From the NCBI GenBank assembly GCA_029289325.1, contig JARFTV010000007.1, forward strand, positions 1-64,000: DNA of 64,000 bases. Direction: 5' to 3'. The stretch is from Alphaproteobacteria bacterium. GTDB lineage: Bacteria > Pseudomonadota > Alphaproteobacteria > Rhodobacterales > Rhodobacteraceae. A program made the position numbers and the translations under genes. Under the pieces are notes generated by a model. It was not told where the DNA came from. It did no database searches and saw only the letters and a program-made list of their open reading frames with translations. Each line of letters begins with the position of its first letter. The stretch's first letter is position 1. Positions 34,492 to 43,586 of the stretch are shown here, in pieces.

Positions 34492-36762
34492 ATGGAATTC
34501 ATGCGGTTGTCGGGCTTCTGGTGTTTTGGGAATCCCGCGTCGCCTTCACTGCAGGGCGCGCGAATTATCCTCCGGACCATTGGGTTGTCGCTGGGCCTTG
34601 TCGCACTGGCCGCCTGTACCGTCGACCAGAAACCCCGCGGCCCGACTGTCCAGCTGGTCGCGGCCACCCACCGCCCGACGGGACAGGAAATCATCACCAC
34701 CCGCAAGGATTCCTATGTCCGCTTCTTCTCGCGCGAGAATCTGCGTGACACCTATTTCACGGGCAATGCGGTACCGCGGCTTGCAATGCCGGGGGGCGGC
34801 GGTCCGACCGGCTATATCGACACCAGCGCGCTGAACACGCCCGGAAGCGAGGGTGCGGCGTCCGAGTTCCAGATGGAAATCGCCACCAGGGACATAATTG
34901 TCGAGCCGCTGCGCAACCAGCAGATCATCGGCGGTCAGTGGCAGGGTCAGCTCGACAAGGGCGGCTCGATCCGGCTGAACTATGAGAATGAATCCGTGGA
35001 GCGGGTGGCGCAGGACATCCTCGGCGGTATTCTCGGGGTGAACTATCTGCTGGCCGAAGGCATGACCGAGCCGGTCACCTTCCGCTCCGAACAGCGGTTC
35101 ACCAAGCCCGAGGTATTGCAGGTCCTGGCGGATATCCTTGCTCGGAACGGCTATCTCATTCAGTACTTCAACTCGGTCTATCATGTCGGGCGTCCCAATG
35201 AGCTGGATACGCTGACCGGGCTTCGCGGCCGGACCGCGCTGGAAAGCGACGAATCCTACGTGATCACCCTGCGCAACTCTGCGCCCGAGAACATCGCCGA
35301 GATCGTCAGTGCGCTGATCCCCCCCGGAAACACGGTCACCGCCGTGCCCGAAAGCCGGAATCTCCTGGTCCGGGGCGACCCGTCGCAGTTCCGCGCGATC
35401 GAAGGCCTCGTGGAGTCGCTCTCCGGCAATGGCTCCTCCCGCAACGTGCTCGCGATCATTCCGCTGCGGCGCAGTTCGCCCGAGGTGGTGGCCGACCAGT
35501 TGTCGCAAGTCTATTCCCAACGCGATATCGGCGAGGTGCTGTTCGTCCCGCTTGAGCAGCGGCAGGGGGTGCTGGTCGTCGCAGACACCACAAGTGTCCT
35601 GAACGATGTACGCAAACTCGCGGCCAGCCTTGATGTCGAACTGCGGGATACCGCCAAGCTCCGCGTGATCCAGCTGACCTATCTGAACGCTCAGGAGACC
35701 GCCGGCCAGCTTTCCAGCGTCTTTGGCGGTGGTGAACCGAACCGCCCGACGCAGGAAGAACCGGCAGGCTTCGATTCCGCCATCATCCGTTCGGCTATCG
35801 ACCGGGCGTCCGGCGGTGAGGACAGCGTGACCTCGCCGCCCCCTCCCGGCGGCCGCACTCCGCCGAACCGTCCCCCGGTAGAACTGAGTTCGGGCGTCAC
35901 CATCGCAGCGGACGCGCGTAACAACGCGCTGCTCGTGCGGTCGACCTATGCCGAGTTCAGGCGGATCGCCGCGGCGGTCAAGGCGCTGGATGTTCCGCTT
36001 GCGCAGGTCGTGATCGAGGCGACCATTGTCGAGGTCGACATCAACGACTCGCTGCAATACGGGGTCCAGGCCTTCCTGCAGCGCCGGGGGGACAGTTTCC
36101 GCAGCTCTCCGGTCGCAGGGGCGGCCGATCCGGGCGGACCGGGCTTCTCGGCCCTGCTCACTTCGACCCGCGGCTCGACGAACATCCAGCTTGTGCTGAC
36201 CGCGCTGCAGTCGGTGTCGGATGTGAAGGTGATCTCGTCGCCTTACCTGACGGTGACTGACGGGGCGACCTCGCGTCTGTCGGTGGGCGACCAGATCCCC
36301 TTCGTCACGGCCTCGCAGACATCCAGTTCGGATGGAAATGTCACGGTCACCAAAGAGGTGGAAACGCGGGATGTCGGGGTGATCCTCGAGGTCACGCCGA
36401 AGATCGCCCCCGACAACTCGGTGATCCTCGACATCGTCCAAGAGGTGTCGTCGGCCCGGAACGAGAACACGCCTGCTGGCGACAACCCGACCGTTGCGCA
36501 ACGTCGGCTGGAAAGCCAGATCGTCGTCCAGTCGGGCTCGACCGTTCTGCTGGGCGGCCTGATCCAGGAGCGGTCCGAGATCTCCCGCGACGGTGTGCCC
36601 GTGCTAAGCAGGATCCCTGTGGTCGGCGGGGCGTTCAAGCAGACCGAGGACGGGCAGCGCCGCAGCGAGCTTCTGGTGCTGATCACCCCGCGCGTGGTCC
36701 GCAACAACAGCCAGGTGACCGACCTGACCGACCAGCTGCGCTATCTGATGTCGGCGAACTGA
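34492..36762 (+). CDS. sctC: Type III secretion outer-membrane secretin, GspD-like with extra N-domains
   Basis: A 756-residue secretin. The N-terminus has a hydrophobic segment ending in a lipobox-like LVALAAC, so it may be a lipoprotein. Ring domains follow: N0-like (LGVNYLLAEGMTEPVTFRSE), N1-like (ITLRNSAPENIAEIVSALIP), and further repeats (LAIIPLRRSSPEVVADQLSQ; RVIQLTYLNAQETAGQLSSV). The gate/barrel domain (VLLGGLIQERSEISRDGVPV, LLVLITPRVVRN) ends like type II secretion GspD. T3SS secretins usually have fewer N-domains. No type II genes are nearby, so it must serve this T3SS. An ATG at 34501 is an alternative start with better ribosome-site spacing. Confidence 0.9.
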   Translation: MEFMRLSGFWCFGNPASPSLQGARIILRTIGLSLGLVALAACTVDQKPRGPTVQLVAATHRPTGQEIITTRKDSYVRFFSRENLRDTYFTGNAVPRLAMPGGGGPTGYIDTSALNTPGSEGAASEFQMEIATRDIIVEPLRNQQIIGGQWQGQLDKGGSIRLNYENESVERVAQDILGGILGVNYLLAEGMTEPVTFRSEQRFTKPEVLQVLADILARNGYLIQYFNSVYHVGRPNELDTLTGLRGRTALESDESYVITLRNSAPENIAEIVSALIPPGNTVTAVPESRNLLVRGDPSQFRAIEGLVESLSGNGSSRNVLAIIPLRRSSPEVVADQLSQVYSQRDIGEVLFVPLEQRQGVLVVADTTSVLNDVRKLAASLDVELRDTAKLRVIQLTYLNAQETAGQLSSVFGGGEPNRPTQEEPAGFDSAIIRSAIDRASGGEDSVTSPPPPGGRTPPNRPPVELSSGVTIAADARNNALLVRSTYAEFRRIAAAVKALDVPLAQVVIEATIVEVDINDSLQYGVQAFLQRRGDSFRSSPVAGAADPGGPGFSALLTSTRGSTNIQLVLTALQSVSDVKVISSPYLTVTDGATSRLSVGDQIPFVTASQTSSSDGNVTVTKEVETRDVGVILEVTPKIAPDNSVILDIVQEVSSARNENTPAGDNPTVAQRRLESQIVVQSGSTVLLGGLIQERSEISRDGVPVLSRIPVVGGAFKQTEDGQRRSELLVLITPRVVRNNSQVTDLTDQLRYLMSAN

Positions 36763-36785
36763 TCTGATATCCGGCAGACCCTGAC

Positions 36786-36811
36786 GCCCGCCGCGCATTC
36801 TCGCGGCGGGC
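36786..36811. terminator. Hairpin terminator between sctC and sctT
   Basis: A perfect 10-bp stem (GCCCGCCGCG with CGCGGCGGGC) with a 6-nt loop is followed by TTCGACTTT. It lies 24 bp after the sctC stop and 76 bp from the convergent sctT stop, so it can end transcription from both sides. Confidence 0.75.
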
Positions 36812-36886
36812 TTCGACTTTGGGGCGTTGCACCATGGGATCGTGGTTGGGCCGCGTCAGCTTCCCTTGTCCCCTCAATCCGGTTTC

Positions 36887-37738
36887 CTATTGCGGTGCAG
36901 GCAGGCTTCCGGGCGGAGCCTCCAGTGCGGCGCCGGCCCGCAGGATCTCGTAAAGTCGCGCGAAATAGCTGGCGAAGTAGCGATCCTGATCCATCGAGAA
37001 GTTTATCAGGATCGGGAAGGAAAAGACGAGGATCGCAATGGCCAAGGCACTCTTGATCGGCATCGCCAGGATGAAGACCTGAATCTGCGGTGCAAAGCGC
37101 GACACCATCGCCAGCGCGAATTCGGCGAAGAACATCACCGCCACGATCGGAGCCGAGATGACGAAGGCCAGCCGCGTGCCATGGTCAAGGATCTCGAGGA
37201 TCATCGCCGGGAAGGCGTCGCCGAACAGCGGCAGCATCTGGGTGATCGGCCATTCCCGGTAGGACGCATAAAGAAAGCCGGTGATGATCAGAAAGCCGCC
37301 GACCGAGAAGAAATAGGTGATGAAGGCCTGGCTGAACAACAGACCGAGTGGCGAGCTCTCGTGCCCCTGCAGCGGGTCGATCGACGAGGCGATAGCCGCC
37401 CCTCGCTGGTTGTCGATGAAGGTCCCCGCCGCCTGAACCGCCCAGAAGAGCCAGGTCACCATGAACCCCATGATGAAGCCAAGCGCGGCCTCCTTCAGGA
37501 AATACCCGATAAACAGCGGGATGTTCTCGATGAAGATCGGGGCGAAGGGGACCAGCGGCGGGGTCAGCGGCATGGCGATGACAAGGATCGCCACGTTACG
37601 TGCTAGGCGCGGAACGGATGTAGGCGACAAGAGCTGCGAGGCGGCGATGAAGGCATAGCAGCGCGGCAGCGCCAGCAGGAAGCCGACGAGCCACAGCTTG
37701 AATTCCTCGAACAGGAGTGTGGTGGTTTCCAGTTCCAT
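36887..37738 (-). CDS. sctT: Type III secretion export apparatus protein SctT
   Basis: SctT (YscT/SpaR/FliR family) joins SctR and SctS in the export pore. The 283-residue product has six hydrophobic segments and family marks such as LPRCYAFIAASQLLS, GFMVTWLFWAVQAAGTFIDN and QRGAAIASSIDPLQGHESSP. Its length is normal. It is convergent with sctC and divergent from sctW; the 128-bp gap to sctW should hold both promoters. Confidence 0.96.
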   Translation of the reverse strand: MELETTTLLFEEFKLWLVGFLLALPRCYAFIAASQLLSPTSVPRLARNVAILVIAMPLTPPLVPFAPIFIENIPLFIGYFLKEAALGFIMGFMVTWLFWAVQAAGTFIDNQRGAAIASSIDPLQGHESSPLGLLFSQAFITYFFSVGGFLIITGFLYASYREWPITQMLPLFGDAFPAMILEILDHGTRLAFVISAPIVAVMFFAEFALAMVSRFAPQIQVFILAMPIKSALAIAILVFSFPILINFSMDQDRYFASYFARLYEILRAGAALEAPPGSLPAPQ

Positions 37739-37866
37739 CCGGTCGGCCGCTCTTGCGTCGCCACCATGCCCTCCCGCTCGGGCGGAGGCGAGTGTCGTCC
37801 GTCACCGCGCCGCCCGATTGTGACATGATAGCGTCAGGGGGAACTTTCGAAACCGCGGGTCCTGCC

Positions 37867-39069
37867 ATGATCACCACAAACCGCGAGACACAGAACACCC
37901 AACTCGCGACCCATAACGCGGCCTCGCCAGTCGGCGTCGAGGTTATGGCGCGCCAGACCGGACGGGCGCCCGGCTCGGGCGAGGCGGTGCAGGTTTCCTC
38001 GAACAACTCCGACCTGACCTCGGCCCTTGAAGAGATCGGCATGGCCAAGGCCACGCTGGGCAAGCTCGACCTGACCAAGCTGAAGGTCCGCAAGGGTCAG
38101 GGTGACGACCTTGATGCGCTAAGCCGCATCGCTGATTTCTACGACAAACTGCCGAACCTGCCGAACGAGCAGAAGAACCTCGATCTGGTCAAGCGCTTCG
38201 AGACCTATGAAGAGTTCTTCCGGAGCGGCGGCAAAGGCGGCGGCAGCGCTCCGACGGCCGAGGATATCCGTGCCGCCCTGCGCGAATACGACGGCGATAT
38301 CACCCATCAGTTCGCCAAGATCGAGGAACTGCGACAGACTTTCGAGGCCAAAGGTGCCTCGCGGGAGTTTCTTGCCCTGCTCGACGAAGTCAGGGCCGAT
38401 ATGCGCAGCCCCGACAAGGCGCAGGAGATCAAGGCCGGTTTCGCCTCGGCGCAAGAGGCCGTGCGGGTGGCAGACCGCTTCGGTACCGCGCCCGAGGATT
38501 ATCGCGAAAGCTACCGTCAGATGCTGCGATCGGGCGGGGGCAATCCGGGACGGCTGTTCGATGCCTTGGGAGAATTCGCCGCCAGCGGGGTGAAGGGCGA
38601 GAAGAAGGAGTTCGACGCGATTCTGGAAAGCTTCATCCGGGTCGCGGGCGACGACATGAAGAGCTTCGGACGCTCGACCGACAAGGCGATCCTGGGCGAC
38701 GTGATTGCCGAGCTGAAGGTGCTGAAGAATCTCCGAACCACGCTGGAGATGTGCTCGGACATGGTTGACAAGCTGGGCCGGATGTTCCCGGACAAGGCGA
38801 AGGAAATGCCGGGCCCGGTGCTGATCGTGTCGCAGTTCCTGCATTTCATAGCCTCCAGCGCCCGGCGCGATGCCGAGAAGATCGTCGCCAATTTCGAAGG
38901 CGCAGCCCCGGAGCTGCCAGTGGTGGCTATCAACATGCTGCGTGACATTCACGCCCGCGTCCCCGACAGCGCCATGCCCAACGAAAGCGCGCGGCTGCAG
39001 CAGGACAAGGTGCTGAAGGCGGTTTCTGACCAGAAGGTCGCCGCCGAAGAAGCGCATTACGGAGGGTAG
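37867..39069 (+). CDS. sctW: Type III secretion gatekeeper (YopN/MxiC/InvE-TyeA family)
   Basis: SctW blocks effector export until host contact and sets the translocator-effector order. The 400-residue product has a polar N-terminus and then helical repeats (EIGMAKATLGKLDLTKLKVR, FAKIEELRQTFEAKGASREF, LDEVRADMRSPDKAQEIKAG). Its C-terminal TyeA-like part includes VLIVSQFLHFIASSARRDAE. Fused YopN-TyeA proteins of about 370-400 residues are normal. The ATG at 37867 lacks a clear ribosome site; an in-frame ATG 42 bases upstream is the alternative. A small chaperone gene follows after 5 bp. Confidence 0.85.
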   Translation: MITTNRETQNTQLATHNAASPVGVEVMARQTGRAPGSGEAVQVSSNNSDLTSALEEIGMAKATLGKLDLTKLKVRKGQGDDLDALSRIADFYDKLPNLPNEQKNLDLVKRFETYEEFFRSGGKGGGSAPTAEDIRAALREYDGDITHQFAKIEELRQTFEAKGASREFLALLDEVRADMRSPDKAQEIKAGFASAQEAVRVADRFGTAPEDYRESYRQMLRSGGGNPGRLFDALGEFAASGVKGEKKEFDAILESFIRVAGDDMKSFGRSTDKAILGDVIAELKVLKNLRTTLEMCSDMVDKLGRMFPDKAKEMPGPVLIVSQFLHFIASSARRDAEKIVANFEGAAPELPVVAINMLRDIHARVPDSAMPNESARLQQDKVLKAVSDQKVAAEEAHYGG

Positions 39070-39074
39070 GGGCC

Positions 39075-39455
39075 ATGCCCAGACTTGGCGCCTCGGCGCA
39101 AGCGACGGTCGAGCAGTTCGCCAGTCAGATGGATATCCAGGCCTATGAGGCCCCGGACGGCGCATATTCCTTTGACTTCGAGCGTCGCGGCCGCTTCTCG
39201 GTCCTCGCCAACGAAGAGGGCGAGATCGTCCTTAGCCTGACGGCCCGCATCCTTCTGAGCGACCTGCGCGGCTATGCCCAGCTTGCGCAGCTGGGCGGAT
39301 ATGACCGCGACAGGGACCTCCTTGTGCATTGCGGACTCAACCGGTCGGGCCAGCCGGTGCTGGCGCTGCGGACCGACGCCCGCACCTTCTCCTTGCCCGT
39401 CCTGCTTGAGGCGCTGGAAATACTGAGCCACCGCCTGCGCGGCTGGAGCGGCTGA
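39075..39455 (+). CDS. Type III secretion chaperone, SycN/CesT-like, next to sctW
   Basis: A 126-residue protein with the class I chaperone pattern (QAYEAPDGAYSFDFERRGRF, VLANEEGEIVLSLTARIL, LVHCGLNRSGQPVLALR). In Yersinia SycN and YscB escort YopN. The position 5 bp after the gatekeeper gene suggests it does this for SctW. It is followed by a 78-bp gap and then the translocator operon. Confidence 0.75.
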   Translation: MPRLGASAQATVEQFASQMDIQAYEAPDGAYSFDFERRGRFSVLANEEGEIVLSLTARILLSDLRGYAQLAQLGGYDRDRDLLVHCGLNRSGQPVLALRTDARTFSLPVLLEALEILSHRLRGWSG

Positions 39456-39533
39456 AGTGTGCCTTACGTCACCCGGCGGTGGGCGGAACCCGCTTACAGT
39501 CCACGTCAAGATGATCATCCTGCGGAGCACAAG

Positions 39534-40079
39534 GTGAATCTGGATTCAATCAATCGGCCCGAGATGTTGCGGCAGGTCAAGGACGGTGCCGAGATCGCCC
39601 TGAAGGCGCTGGCGCAGGCGGGTCTCGACAAGGACCCGAACCTGCGCGCCGTCCTGGAGGGGCAGACCATCGCGCAGGTCAGGGGTCTGACCCGCGCGGA
39701 CCTGGAGACGATCTACGCGCTGGGTTTCCGGTTCCTGACCGGCGGCGATACCGAGCGTGCCGAGGCGGTGTTCTTCCAGCTTTGCTTCATCGACCCGCTG
39801 GAGGCGAAAAACCATTACTGCCTCGGCGTCGTGCGCCAGATGAAGCAGCAGTGGGATGCGGCGATCGACGATTTCGCCCGCTTCTGTGCGCTGGATGCGA
39901 CCAACCCCGAGGGATACCTGCGGATCGGTGAATGCCTCGTTGCGAAGGGCGACCGCGATCAGGCGTTCGATGCATTCGAAGTGGCGCTGCTCGAGGCGCG
40001 CAAAGGACATGGACCGAAGAACGCCGCCGAGCAGGCGGAGCGTGCCCTGTCGGTTCTGGCAAAGGGAGGACAGGCATGA
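39534..40079 (+). CDS. Translocator chaperone, SycD/LcrH-like (class II, TPR)
   Basis: A 181-residue TPR protein. It shows the LcrH/SycD pattern: LETIYALGFRFLTGGDTERA, FFQLCFIDPLEAKNHYCLGV and GYLRIGECLVAKGDRDQAFD. The GTG at 39534 follows GGAG with good spacing. Its stop overlaps the start of the SctE-like translocator gene (ATGA-type overlap at 40076-40079). Class II chaperones bind both translocators in the cytosol. Confidence 0.85.
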   Translation: MNLDSINRPEMLRQVKDGAEIALKALAQAGLDKDPNLRAVLEGQTIAQVRGLTRADLETIYALGFRFLTGGDTERAEAVFFQLCFIDPLEAKNHYCLGVVRQMKQQWDAAIDDFARFCALDATNPEGYLRIGECLVAKGDRDQAFDAFEVALLEARKGHGPKNAAEQAERALSVLAKGGQA

Positions 40080-41092
40080 CGAGCGTATCGAGGGCGGGGG
40101 TCAATCCGCTCGGTGGACCGGGTCCGCTGGCTGACATTCCCGAGATCGGGCCGACGACCGGCTCTGGTCTTCAGAACCAGAACGGACCGGTGCCCGATGC
40201 CAACAATACCGGCCTGATCCTCGGGCTGACCGCGGCGCTTCAGTCCTTTGCTCCCGCGAACCTGGGTTCGGACTTCGAAACCCGTCTCGCCGAGGTGACC
40301 GACAAGCTGAAGGCCACCACGACGGAGGCCGAAAAGAACCGCGTGAACAACGAGATGGAGACCAAGCGGATCAACATCGAGGAAAATCAGGCGCGGATGA
40401 AAGAGGCCCAGGACAAGATGGACGAGGCCGAGGCCAAGGCCAAGTCGGGCAACATCTGGGACAAGATCGCACTCGCGTTCCAGTTCCTCGGCGCGATCAT
40501 CATGGCGGCGCTTGGGGCTGTCCTGATCGCCACAGGCGTCGGCACCGCTGCGGGCGCGCTGATGGTCGCGGGCGCAGCGCTCATGCTGCTGTCCGCCGTG
40601 AATTCGGTCGTCGCACAGACAAGCGAGGACGGGCTGGGCATCGCCGGCTCCATCGCCAAGGCCGCCGGTGCCGACATGGAGACTGCCGGAAAAGCCGACA
40701 TGGGCTTCGGGATCAGCCTGGCCATCGTGACCGCGATCGTTGCGATCGCCGCCACCGTGGTCACCGGGGGGGCCGCCGGCTCCGCTCTGGTCTCAACCAT
40801 CCAGAATGTGCTGAACGTCGGCTCGCAGATCGCCAACGCCGGTTCAGCGACGGCCGGTGCCGTAAGCGCCGGCATCAACGCCGATGCCGCCGTGATCCGC
40901 AAGGAAGCCACCGAAATTCAGGCCAAGGGCAAGGAGCAGGAAGCCTTCATGCAGCAATTGGACGACCTTATCGACCAGGCGCTGACCATGCTGATGGCCG
41001 CGAATGACCGGTTCAACGCAATCATGGATAGCGTGACCGAGATGGTGCAGGACACCGGCAACACCCTTTCAAACACCCGGTTCGCCGGCTAA
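40076..41092 (+). CDS. sctE: Major hydrophobic translocator (YopB/SipB-like)
   Basis: A 338-residue product. It has a polar N-terminus, a coiled coil (about 80-125; NRVNNEMETKRINIEENQAR), a long double hydrophobic region (IALAFQFLGAIIMAALGAVL and ALMVAGAALMLLSAVNSVV; about 133-185) and another (FGISLAIVTAIVAIAATVV; about 210-235). The C-terminus is helical. This is the layout of pore-forming translocators that insert into the host membrane. It sits between a SycD-like chaperone and the second translocator, as in lcrGVH-yopBD and sic-sip loci. It is shorter than YopB (about 400). Confidence 0.85.
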   Translation: MTSVSRAGVNPLGGPGPLADIPEIGPTTGSGLQNQNGPVPDANNTGLILGLTAALQSFAPANLGSDFETRLAEVTDKLKATTTEAEKNRVNNEMETKRINIEENQARMKEAQDKMDEAEAKAKSGNIWDKIALAFQFLGAIIMAALGAVLIATGVGTAAGALMVAGAALMLLSAVNSVVAQTSEDGLGIAGSIAKAAGADMETAGKADMGFGISLAIVTAIVAIAATVVTGGAAGSALVSTIQNVLNVGSQIANAGSATAGAVSAGINADAAVIRKEATEIQAKGKEQEAFMQQLDDLIDQALTMLMAANDRFNAIMDSVTEMVQDTGNTLSNTRFAG

Positions 41093-41110
41093 CCCGCGAA
41101 GGAGATGAGC

Positions 41111-42043
41111 ATGAGCGGGATTATCAAGACCACCAGCACCAACCCCATCACTCCCACTGTGATCGACGGGACCTCGGGTCCGACCGTCGAACAGGAAAAG
41201 GAGGTGGGTCGTGGCCAGATCGGCGGCAACTCCGATCTGCCGCCGGTCGATCCAACGGCCTACGGTCCCATTGGCCGGGATCAGCGGACGGAAGACCCGG
41301 GCAAGATGGAGAAAGAGCTTGCCGAGGCACTGGAGAAGCTGAAGAACGATCCGGCCTTCCGCGACCAGCTTCTGGCGGCTCTTGGCGGGGCGTCGAATGC
41401 CGAAGAAATCGCCGCGCTCCTGATCAAGCTCTCCAGCATGAATCGTGAGAATGTTCTGGACCAACGGCTCCAGGCTCGGGCGGCCGCGCGCTCCGACCTT
41501 GAGGGCGCCGCAACCGAGATGAAGGAAGCGGCGGTCAAGCAGGTCGTGGCTGCGGTCGTTTCGGCCGTCGTCTCCGCGGCCACGGCCGTCGTCTCTGTCG
41601 TGAGCGCGTTCCAGTCGATCGGCAAGAGCGTCGACGCGATCAAGGCGACCAAGGAAGCCAACCAGATGGAGAAGATCGCCAATGTCGCCAAGGACTCTGG
41701 CGACAAGAGCGCGCCCAAGCTGACCGAGACATTCAAGAACACCAGCGCCCTGGCCGAGCAGAAGACGCTGGATGCACGGCGGCTTTCGGACATCGGCGGT
41801 GCCATCTCCAAGCTGGGAGGAAGCGCTGGGGAGCTGACGTCAGGTTCCCTGCAGGGCGCGTCCAAGGTCGACGAATCCGAGGCCAAACAGCGTGAGGCCT
41901 CGGCGACCGATCATCAGGCCCATTCGGACGTGACCAAGAAAGCGATGGACGATCTGGAAGAGATGGTGAAATCGGCCATCCAGTTCCTCAAGGCCATGCA
42001 GCAGGCCGAAGTCGACCTGATGGCCAACCTGACGCGGGTCTGA
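41111..42043 (+). CDS. sctB: Minor translocator (YopD/SipC-like)
   Basis: A 310-residue product with a single main hydrophobic region (VVAAVVSAVVSAATAVVSVV; about 150-170) flanked by helical charged segments and a C-terminal amphipathic helix (VKSAIQFLKAMQQAEVDLM). This matches the smaller translocator of the pore. The ATG at 41111 is placed correctly after AAGGAG; an ATG six bases upstream overlaps that element. It lies 18 bp after sctE. Confidence 0.8.
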   Translation: MSGIIKTTSTNPITPTVIDGTSGPTVEQEKEVGRGQIGGNSDLPPVDPTAYGPIGRDQRTEDPGKMEKELAEALEKLKNDPAFRDQLLAALGGASNAEEIAALLIKLSSMNRENVLDQRLQARAAARSDLEGAATEMKEAAVKQVVAAVVSAVVSAATAVVSVVSAFQSIGKSVDAIKATKEANQMEKIANVAKDSGDKSAPKLTETFKNTSALAEQKTLDARRLSDIGGAISKLGGSAGELTSGSLQGASKVDESEAKQREASATDHQAHSDVTKKAMDDLEEMVKSAIQFLKAMQQAEVDLMANLTRV

Positions 42044-42050
42044 GGTCGGC

Positions 42051-42548
42051 ATGACGGGGCTTGGTCCGATCGTCGCCACGCTTTGGAAAGAGCTGGGTCT
42101 TGCCCCGCCGGCTGCTCCGGTCGGCACGAGCTTTGACTTCGAGCTTGGCGCGACGTCGATGTCCCTCCGTCTCGCCGACAACGGCGAGACGGTCGTCGTC
42201 CGGGGCCGCATTGGCTGGCTTGACGGCAATCCTCATGAAGCGGGCGACCAGCTTGGCCGCGTCCTGCGGCTCGGGCTTGGCCTGACCATGCTGAACGCCG
42301 CCGTCCTGGACGCGGCAGAGGCCGAGGATCTCCTCGACCGTGACCGGCCCGAGCCGGTCCCGGTTCATGTCGTGGCGTTGGCCCGGCTGTCTGTGCCGGA
42401 CTCGATCCTGTCGGCGGTGCAGGCGGTCCTGACCTGGCAAAGCGCCTGCGAGAACATACTCAACCAGGGCGACGACGGCGCGCGCCCCGAGGCAGCGCCC
42501 ATCCGCCCGGCCGTGGCGGATGGGGACATGATCATCTTTCAGCCCTGA
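42051..42548 (+). CDS. Type III secretion chaperone, CesT-like (class I)
   Basis: A 165-residue acidic protein with alternating strands and helices: TSFDFELGATSMSLRLADNG, ETVVVRGRIGWLD, LGRVLRLGLGLTMLNAAVLD and ILSAVQAVLTWQSACENIL. It follows sctB after 7 bp and precedes two TPR genes, so it belongs to the translocator operon. Its client is unknown; a neighbouring translocator or the 43583 product is possible. Confidence 0.7.
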   Translation: MTGLGPIVATLWKELGLAPPAAPVGTSFDFELGATSMSLRLADNGETVVVRGRIGWLDGNPHEAGDQLGRVLRLGLGLTMLNAAVLDAAEAEDLLDRDRPEPVPVHVVALARLSVPDSILSAVQAVLTWQSACENILNQGDDGARPEAAPIRPAVADGDMIIFQP

Positions 42549-42577
42549 ACGGGCCGGGAACTGCAAGGAAGACCGAC

Positions 42578-43033
42578 GTGCAAGACAAGGACATTCTGGG
42601 CGAGATTCAGCGAAATCTGGTCGACAACCCGCTGATCGAGCGTCTTGGGCTGTCCGAGGAGCATTTCGCGCCCATTTACGATCGCGCGATGGAGCGGTTG
42701 GCGGCTGGGGATATCGAAGCCGCCTTCCGCGACATGGCCAATCTCGTGCTGCTTTCGCCGACTTCGGTCCAGTTCCAGCTTGGCCTCGCCCAGGTCGCGT
42801 TGCGGGCCGACCTCCCGGAACTGGCGATGCAGGCGGCGGCCGTGATCGTGGCGCATGCCCCGGACCGGCCGGAAGGCTTCCTGCTGTCCGGGCAAGCCTG
42901 CCTTGCGATGGGTGAGCCCGGTCTTGCACGTGAGGATCTGGCGGATGCGATCGCACGGGCCGAGGGCAATCCGCGCTATGCCGCCCTGGCGCGCATGGCC
43001 CGGCAGACGCTGGTCCTCGCCGGCGGCGCCTGA
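42578..43033 (+). CDS. SycD/LcrH-like TPR chaperone (second copy)
   Basis: A 151-residue TPR protein from a GTG after AAGGAAG. Its repeats (MERLAAGDIEAAFRDMANLV, FQLGLAQVALRADLPELAMQ, SGQACLAMGEPGLAREDLAD) follow the class II chaperone layout of the 39534 and 43035 products. It lies 1 bp before the third TPR gene. It may serve one translocator specifically. Confidence 0.72.
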   Translation: MQDKDILGEIQRNLVDNPLIERLGLSEEHFAPIYDRAMERLAAGDIEAAFRDMANLVLLSPTSVQFQLGLAQVALRADLPELAMQAAAVIVAHAPDRPEGFLLSGQACLAMGEPGLAREDLADAIARAEGNPRYAALARMARQTLVLAGGA

Positions 43034-43034
43034 G

Positions 43035-43586
43035 ATGGCAGCCGCCACGCCCGTGACCGCAGTCTTGAATGGCCTTAGCCCCGCCGAGCTGGACGCCTGT
43101 GAGGCGGTGCTGGCCACCATGGTGCAGGACCTTGATCTCGACGTGGCCGGGATCTTCGGTGCCCTGCGCGAGGGCCTGACCATGACCGAGGCGCTTGGCC
43201 TGCCCGAACAGACGCCCGACCTGCTTTACGCCCAGGCCGTTGCCCGGTTCGGTGCGGGCGACCATATGGCGGCGCTGTCGCTGTTTCAGGCGCTGTCCTT
43301 TCTCGCCCCGGGCGTGCGCGACCACTGGCTGGGTCTTGGCATCAGCGCCCGGGCGGTGGAGCAGCTTGACCTCGCCCGGCTTGCCTTCCAGACGGCGGCG
43401 ACCATTGCCCCCGAAACCGCCGCCCCGCGCTTTCACCTGTGCGAGGTGCTGTGCCAGCAGGGAGATTGGCCCGGCGCGGCCCGTGAGGCCGCGGCCTTCG
43501 AGGCCGCGGCCATGGCGCCCGAGAAGGCAAGCCTTGCCGCCGATCTGAAGCGGCTTTCCGCCCTGATCGAGCTGCGCGGCGGATGA
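43035..43586 (+). CDS. SycD/LcrH-like TPR chaperone (third copy)
   Basis: A 183-residue TPR protein (LLYAQAVARFGAGDHMAALS, FQALSFLAPGVRDHWLGLGI, LARLAFQTAATIAPETAAPR) with the three-repeat class II chaperone layout. The ATG at 43035 follows the previous stop by one base. The end overlaps the next gene by four bases (ATGA). Three such chaperones in one locus is more than the usual one or two. Confidence 0.75.
   Translation: MAAATPVTAVLNGLSPAELDACEAVLATMVQDLDLDVAGIFGALREGLTMTEALGLPEQTPDLLYAQAVARFGAGDHMAALSLFQALSFLAPGVRDHWLGLGISARAVEQLDLARLAFQTAATIAPETAAPRFHLCEVLCQQGDWPGAAREAAAFEAAAMAPEKASLAADLKRLSALIELRGG

Noticed and set aside
39485-39510. HrpL-type box (GGAACC ... CCAC) upstream of the SycD-like gene, with other GGAACC words near 27650
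   Set aside because: The spacing is about 10 bp instead of 15-16 and the 27650 word has no CCAC partner, so an alternative-sigma promoter is not supported.
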